Origin: DAOMFM01 sp035429825
GTDB lineage: Bacteria; Acidobacteriota; Blastocatellia; UBA7656; JADIYM01
Direction: 5' to 3'
Length of the DNA stretch: 12,431 bases
NCBI GenBank assembly: GCA_044224215.1
Contig: JBGAKX010000131.1
Span: 1-12,431 of the forward strand
Under the pieces are notes generated by a model. It searched no databases, had not been told where the DNA came from, and worked only from the letters and a program-made list of their open reading frames with translations. A program made the position numbers and the translations under genes. This document shows, in pieces, positions 1-6,549 of the stretch. Position 1 is the first letter of the stretch, and the number at the start of each line of letters is the position of its first letter.

Positions 1-1
1 T

Positions 2-172
2 GCCGAGAGCGTCGACCTCGTCCAGCGACTACGTGCGCAAGGCGTTCAGGCGGAACTGCTCGTCTTCCCGGACGAGATCCACGACATGCTGATCCATGCC
101 GACTGGGTACGGGCGTTCCACGCGTCGGCCGACTTTCTCGAGCAGAAACTCATGCCGGAATCACGCAAGTGA
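2..172 (+). CDS. C-terminal fragment of an S9-family (prolyl oligopeptidase-like) serine peptidase
   Basis: Only the last 56 residues lie in the window; the gene starts upstream of base 1. The fragment reads as the end of an alpha/beta-hydrolase-fold peptidase of the S9 family. It has a helix rich in SVDLVQRLRAQG, then a strand ELLVFPDE followed by IHD, and a final amphipathic helix containing the W...F....FLEQ pattern. In S9 peptidases the catalytic His follows exactly this strand, so His27 of the fragment (bases 80-82) is the likely charge-relay histidine. The Ser and Asp of the triad are outside the window. These enzymes cleave peptides, often after Pro or Ala, and many acidobacterial paralogues are exported. 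Substrate and location cannot be judged from this piece. Its last 12 bases overlap the 3' end of the convergent ttcA gene. An acyl-peptide hydrolase or dipeptidyl-peptidase subgroup is equally possible. Confidence 0.8.
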   Translation, partial: AESVDLVQRLRAQGVQAELLVFPDEIHDMLIHADWVRAFHASADFLEQKLMPESRK

Positions 173-997
173 TTGATGCGCTTCGTGTTCGAGGCCGAGC
201 GCACGATCCAGCTCGGCCTCGACGTCACCCGTCTGCGCGCTGAGGCCTCGGAAGTCGAACAGGTCCGGGTCGAGAAGATGTGACGGCTTCACCCTCCCGA
301 GCGCCGCGAGAAGCGAGCTGCGGACCTCGGGGATCTCGCGTTCGAGCTCGGCGACGAGCCGCGCGACGCGCTTGCGCTTCAGGTTCTCCTGCGAGCCGCA
401 CAGGTCGCACGGAATGATCGGGTACTGCTGTTCGTCGGCGAACCGGGCGATGTCGGACTCGCGGCAATAGACCAGCGGCCGGATGACCGTGTTGCGGCCG
501 TCGTCGCTTCGCAGTACCGGCGGCATCGCCTTCAGCGTTCCGCCGTAGAGTATGTTGAGCAGAAACGTCTGCACCACGTCGTCGGAGTGGTGCCCGAGCG
601 CGATCTTCGTGCATCCCTCCTCGACGGCGACGTTGTAGAGGATTCCACGCCTGAGCCTGGAGCAGAGCGAGCACGTCGTCTTGCCCTCGGGGATGTTGGC
701 CTTGACGATCGAGTATGTGTCCCGTTCCACGATGCGGTGCGGCACTCCGACGTCCGAGAGATACCGTGGCAGCACGTCCGCCGGAAATCCGGGCTGCTTC
801 TGATCGAGGTTCACGGCGAGAAGATCGAACTGCACCGGTGCGCGCCGCTGAAGGTCCATAAGCAGCGTCAGCATCGTGTAGCTGTCCTTGCCGCCGCTGA
901 GGCACACCATCACGCGATCGCCGGACTCGATCATGCCAAAATCCTCGATCGCGCTTCCCACGCCTCTGAGCAGCCTTGTCTTCAGCGATCCGCCCAC
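161..997 (-). CDS. ttcA: tRNA 2-thiocytidine(32) synthetase TtcA
   Basis: Cytoplasmic, ATP- and iron-sulfur-dependent enzyme that adds sulfur to cytidine 32 of certain tRNAs. The 278-residue product shows the PP-loop SGGKDS at residues 34-39, which binds and activates with ATP. The family CxxC is at Cys109/Cys112 in TTCSLCSRLRRG, followed by GHHSDD at 135-140 and the second cysteine pair Cys197/Cys200 in IIPCDLCGSQ. In TtcA, cysteines from these two sites ligate the [4Fe-4S] cluster. The C-terminal PSHLLDPDLFDFRG block also matches E. coli TtcA closely. An in-frame start exists up to base 1084, but I chose GTG at 997: a perfect AGGAGG (1003-1008) sits 5 nt upstream, a TATACT -10 box (1020-1025) lies inside the longer reading, and homology begins at SLKTRLLR. 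The stop overlaps the convergent peptidase gene by 12 bp. No tRNA or sulfur-carrier gene is nearby. Confidence 0.95.
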   Translation of the reverse strand: MGGSLKTRLLRGVGSAIEDFGMIESGDRVMVCLSGGKDSYTMLTLLMDLQRRAPVQFDLLAVNLDQKQPGFPADVLPRYLSDVGVPHRIVERDTYSIVKANIPEGKTTCSLCSRLRRGILYNVAVEEGCTKIALGHHSDDVVQTFLLNILYGGTLKAMPPVLRSDDGRNTVIRPLVYCRESDIARFADEQQYPIIPCDLCGSQENLKRKRVARLVAELEREIPEVRSSLLAALGRVKPSHLLDPDLFDFRGLSAQTGDVEAELDRALGLEHEAHQSLA

Positions 998-1002
998 ACA
1001 AT

Positions 1003-1025
1003 CCTCCTCGAAACGCCCAAGTATA
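1003..1025 (-). promoter_or_regulatory. ttcA -10 box and Shine-Dalgarno (short leader)
   Basis: Read on the minus strand, TATACT at 1025-1020 matches five of six bases of the sigma-70 -10 consensus. No convincing -35 box is seen 16-18 bp further up. Transcription would start near 1013, giving a leader of about 16 nt that carries AGGAGG at 1008-1003, 5 nt before the GTG at 997. The arrangement supports the GTG start. The promoter call rests on one hexamer only; the ribosome binding site is strong. Confidence 0.5.
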
Positions 1026-1061
1026 CCGGACGAACCGCCGATTCGACGATTCTCGCGCCGC

Positions 1062-1091
1062 TTGCCAAGGTTCGCGAACGGCACGTATTCT
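1062..1091 (+). promoter_or_regulatory. Candidate promoter for the TonB-receptor gene with palindromic spacer
   Basis: TTGCCA (1062-1067, five of six bases of the -35 consensus) and TATTCT (1086-1091, four of six of the -10) are 18 bp apart. The spacer contains the perfect 10-bp palindrome GTTCGCGAAC at 1070-1079, which is placed where a repressor could block RNA polymerase. A start near 1098 would give a 160-nt leader to the ATG at 1258. This is pattern matching only; in GC-rich genomes such boxes occur by chance. Confidence 0.35.
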
Positions 1092-1201
1092 GGCCCTGAC
1101 GCAGCAACCTCGTCGCTCGACGATCACGCTGCGGTTCGCCTCGCCTTTGCTGCACTTCACCGCGAAGGAGCCCGAGCAGTTCACAGGTGGGTCCCATACG
1201 C

Positions 1202-1231
1202 GTCGTGCGTCAGATCGCCGCACGGCACGAC
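1202..1231 (+). other. Possible stem-loop in the receptor-gene leader
   Basis: GTCGTGC (1202-1208) and GCACGAC (1225-1231) can form a 7-bp stem with a 16-nt loop. An alternative stem, GTGCG (1205-1209) with CGCAC (1219-1223) and a 9-nt loop, uses part of the same bases. The two are mutually exclusive, and both end shortly before the ribosome binding site at 1248. No known riboswitch consensus is recognised and there is no U-run, so it is not a terminator. It may be chance in GC-rich DNA. Confidence 0.25.
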
Positions 1232-1257
1232 AGGGCCTCACTGTTTCGGAGAAGACT

Positions 1258-4200
1258 ATGTCGATTGTTGCCCCGAGCCGCCCCCGTTCGTTCGCCACCT
1301 GCTGTGCGCTGGTTCTGTGTACCATGTTCCTGGTTCCTCAGCCGACGTCTGGACAGTCCCAGGCGTCGACCGGCCAGCTCGTCGGGGTCGTGACGGACCC
1401 AGACGGCGCCACGATTCCCGGTTGCCAGATTACCGCGACGAATTCGGATACCGGGCTCGCGCGAACTGTGCATGCGACCGAAAGCGGTCTGTTTTCATTG
1501 GTCGCGTTGCCGCCGGGCCGCTACGGCGTGCGCGCCGAGGCATCGGGCTTCCAGCCGCGCACGTTCGACCAGGTGGATGTCGTCGTAGGCCGCACCGTGA
1601 CGCTCCAGGTCGTGCTGAGCGCGGGCGGTGTCTCGGAGCAGGTCACGGTCACCGCGGGGTCTGTCGACGTTCAGACGACGCGGAGCGAGCCCGAGGCCGT
1701 CATCAATGACACGGCGATCTCGAACCTGCCGATCAACGGACGCAGGTTTCAGGACTTTGTGACGCTGACGCCGACCGCGCAGGTCGAGCCGGCGCGGCAG
1801 CAGATTTCGCTCGCCGGCCAGCGCGGCATCAACGCGAACATCAACGTCGACGGTGTCGACTACAACAACCCGTACTTTGGCGGGATCAAGGGCGGCGAGC
1901 GAAGCAACTTTGCGTACACGATTCCCCAGGAGTCGATCCGCGAGTTCCAGGTCGTGGCAACCGGCTATTCGGCGGAGTTTGGCCGCTCCACGGGCGGTCT
2001 CGTCAACGCGGTGACGAAGAGCGGAACGAACGAGTTCCACGGTTCGGCCCTGTATTTCATACGCCCAAAAGACTTTGCGGCACATAACGAGTTCTTTGAC
2101 ACGATCAACGAAGGCGATCCGACAAAGACCGACGACAACCGTGATCTGACGTTCGTGCCGACGCAGCAGCAGTGGGGTGGATCGATCGGGGGCCCGATCC
2201 GCAAGGACCGTATCTTCTTCTTTGGCGCGTACGAGCAGCAGAGGATCCGGTTGCCGCGGGCCGTCGAGTTCTCGTCGCTGCAGGGCGTCACGTCGATGCC
2301 GAACACGGCCGAAGCGCTGTCATTCTTCAGGTCGCAGGAGCAGTCGTTCGAGGCGACGAACGACGCGCTCGCGGCGCTCGGGCGTGTCGACGCGCAGCTC
2401 GACGAGAACAACTCGCTCAACGTCCGCTACAGCTATAGCCGAAACAACGGCGAGAATGCGGTGAACACCGGCGCCGCTGTCCTTCCGCTGACGGCGCGCG
2501 CCCTGACAAACGACGGCGAAGAACAGGACCGAACACACACCGTTGTCGGCCAACTCGTCACGATCGTCTCGGCAACGGTGATCAACGAGTTGCGCGGCCA
2601 GTTTGCCCGCGAGGAGCGTCCTCGACTTGCGAATTCGACGATTCCGAATCTCGCCACCGCGTTTGCGAATACCGGCAATCGCAACTTCCTCCCAAACTAC
2701 GAGGACGACAAGCGCATCCAGCTTGCGGACGGCCTGACGGCGACGCTCGGCAACCACACGCTGAAGGTCGGCGGTGAGTACAACTACATTCGAGCGTTCC
2801 AGCGATTCGGCTTCAACCAGTTCGGTCAGTACAACGTGCCTTTCAACCCGGACATCAACGTCACGCTCGAGCAGCTCTCGGTTGGCGGGCCGACGCCGAA
2901 CGTGTTTGACACCGGTGGCTACCGGTACATCCAGCAGATCGGGAATCTCGAGGCGCAACTCAACTCGACCGAGTTCGCGTTCTACGTCCAGGACTCGTGG
3001 CGCATCCTGCCGAACTTCACCGTCAACGCCGGGCTCCGCTACGAAGCGCAGTACAACCCACAACCCGACGCGAACAACACGGATCTCGTCGAGACCGTCG
3101 CCGGGTTCAGGTTTCCGGTCGGTGCGACGATCGAGCCTTCGATCATCCCCGATGCGAGAAACCAGTGGGCGCCTCGCGCCGGCTTTGCGTGGGATCCCTG
3201 GGGCAACGGAAAGACCGTGATCCGCGGCAATGGCGGCATCTACTTCGCGCGGACGCCACTGCTCCTGTTTGCCAGCCCCGTCAACAATTTCCGGCTGCCG
3301 CCCGGCGACGTATCGATCACGCTGCCGTTCCCCGTCTCGTCGGGGCAGCCCGCGACGTTGTACGACCAGTTGCTGCTGATCGGCATCGACCTGAACCAGT
3401 ACTCGCTTGGCCAGCTGCCACAGGTGTCGCCCGATCAGATCCAGCAGGTTGCAGCAGCACTCGGCCTGACCCCGAATCCCTTTCTGGGCGTGTCCGTCTT
3501 CGGCGTCGACACGCACTTCCAGAACCCGCGTTCGTACCAGGCGGGAATCGGAGTCGAGCACGAAATTCTGACGAACTTCACGATCGGCGCCGACTTCACA
3601 TACGTGCACACGACGCGACTCGAGCGGAACCGTGTGGCGAACCTCCCGCTCCCCGTCATCGACCCCACGGACGTTTCGCAGCGGCCTCAGTTCCTCGTGA
3701 GCGGGGCCGTCCGGCCGATCCCGACGCTGCGCGACGTGACGGTCCGCGAATCGTCAGCCAAGGCACTGTTCCGCGCGCTCACGATCCGGTCCAAGTTCCA
3801 GCGGAACTGGGGCCAGTTCAGCGTGTTCTACACGCTCTCGTCGAACTATGCCGACGACGACAACGAGCGCGAGGCGACAGCCATCTCGGCGGACGATACG
3901 TACAACCTGACGCCCGAATACGGCTACTCGAACCTGGACCGGCGTCACCAGTTCACGTCGAATTCGGTGTTCTTTCTCCCGTGGGGCTTTGAGGTCGCCA
4001 ACACGCTGCGCCTGATGTCCGGAGCGCCATTCGATGCGCGCGTCGGCTATGACGCCAACAAGGACACCATCAACGTGGACCGGCCGTACGCCGCGCCGGG
4101 CGTGCCTTTCGTGCGGAATGCCTTCCGGAACGAACCGCTCTACTTTGTCGACCTGCGGGTGCAGAAGAGCTTTGCGTTCTCGGACAACCAGTCGCTCGCG

Positions 4201-4446
4201 ATCATTGCGGACTTCTTCAACCTGTTCAACATCGAGAACGCCACGCTGAACCAGAGCTTCTCGAATGTCGCCAACTACTGCGCCTCGCCCGTCGGTCCGG
4301 ACTGCGGATTCAACGGTCCGACGAACCTGAATTTCGCCCAACTCCGCGACCAGGTCCCGACCTCGAAGACGTACGGCAAGCTGCTCACGGGAAACAATGC
4401 CGGGTCGCCGTTCCAGGTCCAGATCGGAGTCCGGTACCAGTTCTGA
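1258..4446 (+). CDS. TonB-dependent outer-membrane receptor with carboxypeptidase-regulatory-like domain
   Basis: Outer-membrane beta-barrel of 1,062 residues, predicted to take up a ligand using energy from TonB-ExbBD. Residues 1 to about 33 form a signal peptide (basic start, hydrophobic core SFATCCALVLCTMFLV). Residues about 38-120 are a carboxypeptidase-regulatory-like Ig-type domain (GVVTDPDGATIPG, then LPPGRYGVRAEASGF). Residues about 145-256 are the plug (NLPINGRRFQDF, INVDGVDYNN, SAEFGRSTGGLVNAVTKSG). The rest is the barrel, with HGSALYFIR opening it and a terminal Phe in QIGVRYQF, as expected for BamA recognition. Two Cys near the end (CASPVGPDC) may bridge an external loop. The ATG at 1258 has GGAG 6 nt upstream (1248-1251) and precedes the signal peptide directly; longer in-frame readings lack support. 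This is the Oar-like group common in Acidobacteriota. No SusD partner is adjacent, so the substrate is unknown. The next gene starts 96 bp downstream on the same strand. Confidence 0.93.
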   Translation: MSIVAPSRPRSFATCCALVLCTMFLVPQPTSGQSQASTGQLVGVVTDPDGATIPGCQITATNSDTGLARTVHATESGLFSLVALPPGRYGVRAEASGFQPRTFDQVDVVVGRTVTLQVVLSAGGVSEQVTVTAGSVDVQTTRSEPEAVINDTAISNLPINGRRFQDFVTLTPTAQVEPARQQISLAGQRGINANINVDGVDYNNPYFGGIKGGERSNFAYTIPQESIREFQVVATGYSAEFGRSTGGLVNAVTKSGTNEFHGSALYFIRPKDFAAHNEFFDTINEGDPTKTDDNRDLTFVPTQQQWGGSIGGPIRKDRIFFFGAYEQQRIRLPRAVEFSSLQGVTSMPNTAEALSFFRSQEQSFEATNDALAALGRVDAQLDENNSLNVRYSYSRNNGENAVNTGAAVLPLTARALTNDGEEQDRTHTVVGQLVTIVSATVINELRGQFAREERPRLANSTIPNLATAFANTGNRNFLPNYEDDKRIQLADGLTATLGNHTLKVGGEYNYIRAFQRFGFNQFGQYNVPFNPDINVTLEQLSVGGPTPNVFDTGGYRYIQQIGNLEAQLNSTEFAFYVQDSWRILPNFTVNAGLRYEAQYNPQPDANNTDLVETVAGFRFPVGATIEPSIIPDARNQWAPRAGFAWDPWGNGKTVIRGNGGIYFARTPLLLFASPVNNFRLPPGDVSITLPFPVSSGQPATLYDQLLLIGIDLNQYSLGQLPQVSPDQIQQVAAALGLTPNPFLGVSVFGVDTHFQNPRSYQAGIGVEHEILTNFTIGADFTYVHTTRLERNRVANLPLPVIDPTDVSQRPQFLVSGAVRPIPTLRDVTVRESSAKALFRALTIRSKFQRNWGQFSVFYTLSSNYADDDNEREATAISADDTYNLTPEYGYSNLDRRHQFTSNSVFFLPWGFEVANTLRLMSGAPFDARVGYDANKDTINVDRPYAAPGVPFVRNAFRNEPLYFVDLRVQKSFAFSDNQSLAIIADFFNLFNIENATLNQSFSNVANYCASPVGPDCGFNGPTNLNFAQLRDQVPTSKTYGKLLTGNNAGSPFQVQIGVRYQF

Positions 4447-4542
4447 CCGGCGAACAGGAAATCGCTTGGCCGTGAATTTCACGCCTTCCATGTGGTAAGT
4501 TTTCCGTGCGCTCCCTGTAACTTCGTCCGCCCGGCGTACGCA

Positions 4543-6537
4543 ATGACAAGACTTCTCCTCCCCGCTCTGGCGCTGGCGTGCGTGTGCATTGCCGCAGGCT
4601 CGGCTCAGGCCGCAACGACATACTATGTCGCGCCGTCGCCCACTGGTTCGGACTCAAACCCCGGAACGTCCGGCCAGCCATTTGCCACGATACAGAAGGC
4701 CGCGAACGTCGTGTCGCCGGGCGACACGGTCATCGTCAGACCCGGGACGTACGTCGGAGCGAAGTTCTCCCGCTCGGGCTCGCTGGCCGCACCGATCGTG
4801 TTCATGGCGCAGCCCGGCGCCGTCGTCACATCGCCCGGTGCGCTCAACTCGAACAACGACAACCTGTGGATCCGCGACGCGAGCTACATCACGCTCAGCG
4901 GCTTTGAAGTCACCACGGCGGGCCGTGCGGGCATTGCCGTTCAGGCCGAACCGACCGCCGAAAGCCACGGCGTGGTGCTGACGAACAACTACTGCCACAA
5001 CAACACGCGGTGGGGAATCTTCACCGCGTACGCCGAAGGGATCGTCCTCACGTACAACGAGTGCTCGTTCTCGGGTATCGAACACGGAATCTATGTCTCC
5101 AACAGCTCCGACAATCCGCTGATCCAGCACAACAAGGTGCATGACAACAACGACTCGGGCATCCAGATCAACGCGGATCCGGCACTCGACGGCGACGGGA
5201 TCATCTCGAACGCCGAGATCTCGTACAACGTCATCTACCAGAACGGTGTGGGCGGCGCTGCGGGGATCAACCTCGCGTCGGTGATCCAGTCGCGGATCTT
5301 CAACAATCTGCTCTACGACAACCACTCGACGGGCATCGCGGGGTGGGACGACGGATTCGATCCCGCATTCGGGACGCACGACAACACGTTTTACAACAAC
5401 ACGGTCATTCAGGCGTCGGACGGCCGGTCCGTGCTCTCGTTCCTGGATGGTTCGTTCAACAACACGGTAAAGAACAACATCCTGATCCACCCGGGCACCA
5501 AGGCGTCGATCAGCGTCGATCCCGGCAGCGAGTCCGGATTGAGCTCGGACTACAACGTGATCATCGACCGCTTTGAGTACAACGACACGTTCATCACCTT
5601 CTCGGCGTGGGTCGCGCGCGGACACGACGCGCACTCGACAATTTCGACGGCCGCTGCGGTGTGCTTTGATCCGACGAACCACAACTACCATCCAAAGTCG
5701 GGAGGTCCCGCCGTCGACCACGGAACGACGATCGCCACCGTAACGAACGATCTGGATGCCAAGAAGAGGCCTCAGGGTACCGCCTACGAGATCGGCTCGT
5801 ACGAGTTCCGAGGCGACGACACGGCTGGGATCTACATCGCCACGACGGGCACGTGGTTCCTGCGCAACGCGAACTCGCCCGGTGCCGCATCGCTCGCCTT
5901 CTCGTACGGTCCGGCGAACCCTGCAATCGTTCCGCTACGCGGAGACTGGAACGGGGACGGGACCGATACTGTCGGCATCTACGATCCGCAAACCGGGACG
6001 TTCTTTCTCAAGAACTCGAACGCCAGCGGACCGGCCGACATCACGTTCTCGTTCGGCGCGGGCAATGCGGGGTACATCCCCATCGTCGGCGACTGGAACG
6101 GGGACGGTATCGACACCGTCGGCCTGTTCGAGCCGGTGGCGAGCTTCTTCTTTCTCCGCAACAGCAATGCCAGCGGCGCCGCGGATGTCGTCTTTGGATT
6201 CGGTGCGTCGAACTCGGGCTGGAAGCCGGTTGTCGGCGACTGGAACAACGACGGCGTCGACACCGTGGGTCTGTACGCCGCGGCGACAGGGGCGTTCTTT
6301 CTTCGCAACGTCAACGCGGCGGGTCCGGCCGACCTGACGTTCAACTACGGCCCCGCCGGCGCGACGGCCGTGACGGGTGACTGGAACGCTGACGGCGGCG
6401 ACTCGATCGGAGTCTACGTCGCGTCGACGGGCGCCTGGTTCCTGCGCAACTCGAATTCTCCGGGGAACGCCGACGTCGTGTTCAACTACGGCCCGGCCAA
6501 CGCCGCGCCGATTGCCGGCGACTGGAACAGCCAGTAG
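4543..6537 (+). CDS. Exported right-handed beta-helix protein with C-terminal GDWNGDG repeats
   Basis: Predicted secreted or surface protein of 664 residues. Residues 1-23 are a signal peptide with an AQA cleavage site before ATTYYVAP. Residues 24-70 match the opening of DUF1565/pectate-lyase-like beta-helix proteins (GSDSNPGT, PFATIQKAA, PGDTVIVRPGTY). Residues about 110-345 are Asn-rich rungs of a right-handed parallel beta-helix (NNYCHNN, HNKVHDNNDSGIQI, NNLLYDNHSTGI, NNILIHPGT). The helix closes with the usual GPAVDHGT...EIGSYEF block near 390-420. Residues 425-664 are five FG-GAP/VCBS-like repeats, described separately. Such helices occur in polysaccharide lyases, epimerases and adhesins; I see no diagnostic catalytic motif, so binding and cleavage are both possible. 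The ATG at 4543 is the first in frame and sits right at the signal peptide, but has no clear Shine-Dalgarno; a GTG at 4492 would add 17 residues. It ends 12 bp before the convergent PP2C gene. Confidence 0.88.
   Translation: MTRLLLPALALACVCIAAGSAQAATTYYVAPSPTGSDSNPGTSGQPFATIQKAANVVSPGDTVIVRPGTYVGAKFSRSGSLAAPIVFMAQPGAVVTSPGALNSNNDNLWIRDASYITLSGFEVTTAGRAGIAVQAEPTAESHGVVLTNNYCHNNTRWGIFTAYAEGIVLTYNECSFSGIEHGIYVSNSSDNPLIQHNKVHDNNDSGIQINADPALDGDGIISNAEISYNVIYQNGVGGAAGINLASVIQSRIFNNLLYDNHSTGIAGWDDGFDPAFGTHDNTFYNNTVIQASDGRSVLSFLDGSFNNTVKNNILIHPGTKASISVDPGSESGLSSDYNVIIDRFEYNDTFITFSAWVARGHDAHSTISTAAAVCFDPTNHNYHPKSGGPAVDHGTTIATVTNDLDAKKRPQGTAYEIGSYEFRGDDTAGIYIATTGTWFLRNANSPGAASLAFSYGPANPAIVPLRGDWNGDGTDTVGIYDPQTGTFFLKNSNASGPADITFSFGAGNAGYIPIVGDWNGDGIDTVGLFEPVASFFFLRNSNASGAADVVFGFGASNSGWKPVVGDWNNDGVDTVGLYAAATGAFFLRNVNAAGPADLTFNYGPAGATAVTGDWNADGGDSIGVYVASTGAWFLRNSNSPGNADVVFNYGPANAAPIAGDWNSQ
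5815..6534 (+). repeat. Five tandem 47-49-residue FG-GAP/VCBS-like repeats within the beta-helix gene
   Basis: The motif GDWN starts at bases 5941, 6088, 6235, 6376 and 6517, a spacing of 147, 147, 141 and 141 bp. Each unit follows the pattern GDWNxDGxDTVGxY, then TGxFFLRNSN, GxADxxFxFG and a short variable tail. Loops of the form DWNGDGTD resemble DxDxDG calcium-binding loops. The first unit (5815) lacks the GDWN strand and the last GDWN is followed by only two residues. Five units are therefore complete only if the C-terminal strand closes onto the first, as in beta-propellers. The repeats have diverged at the DNA level, so recent duplication is unlikely. Confidence 0.9.
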
Positions 6538-6549
6538 CGTGTGTCCGCC

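Noticed and set aside
1092..1237. Inverted repeat GGCCCTG (1092-1098) and CAGGGCC (1231-1237) in the receptor leader
   Set aside because: Arms are only 7 bp and 132 bp apart, with no extension on either side; likely chance in GC-rich sequence.
225..1325. Minus-strand frame of 366 codons overlapping ttcA and the intergenic region
   Set aside because: Arg-rich shadow of ttcA in another frame; it has no recognisable motif, whereas the ttcA frame matches the family throughout.
2320..3609. Minus-strand frame of 429 codons inside the receptor gene
   Set aside because: Antisense to the TonB-receptor barrel; low-complexity Arg/Val/Asp composition.
4447..4542. Possible terminator CGTGA-ATT-TCACG after the receptor gene
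   Set aside because: The stem is 5 bp with a 3-nt loop and no T-run follows; too weak to call. Nothing else is seen in this gap.
4543..6537. Assigning a specific pectate or alginate lyase activity
   Set aside because: The beta-helix fold is visible but no diagnostic catalytic Arg/Asp/Lys signature could be identified from sequence alone.
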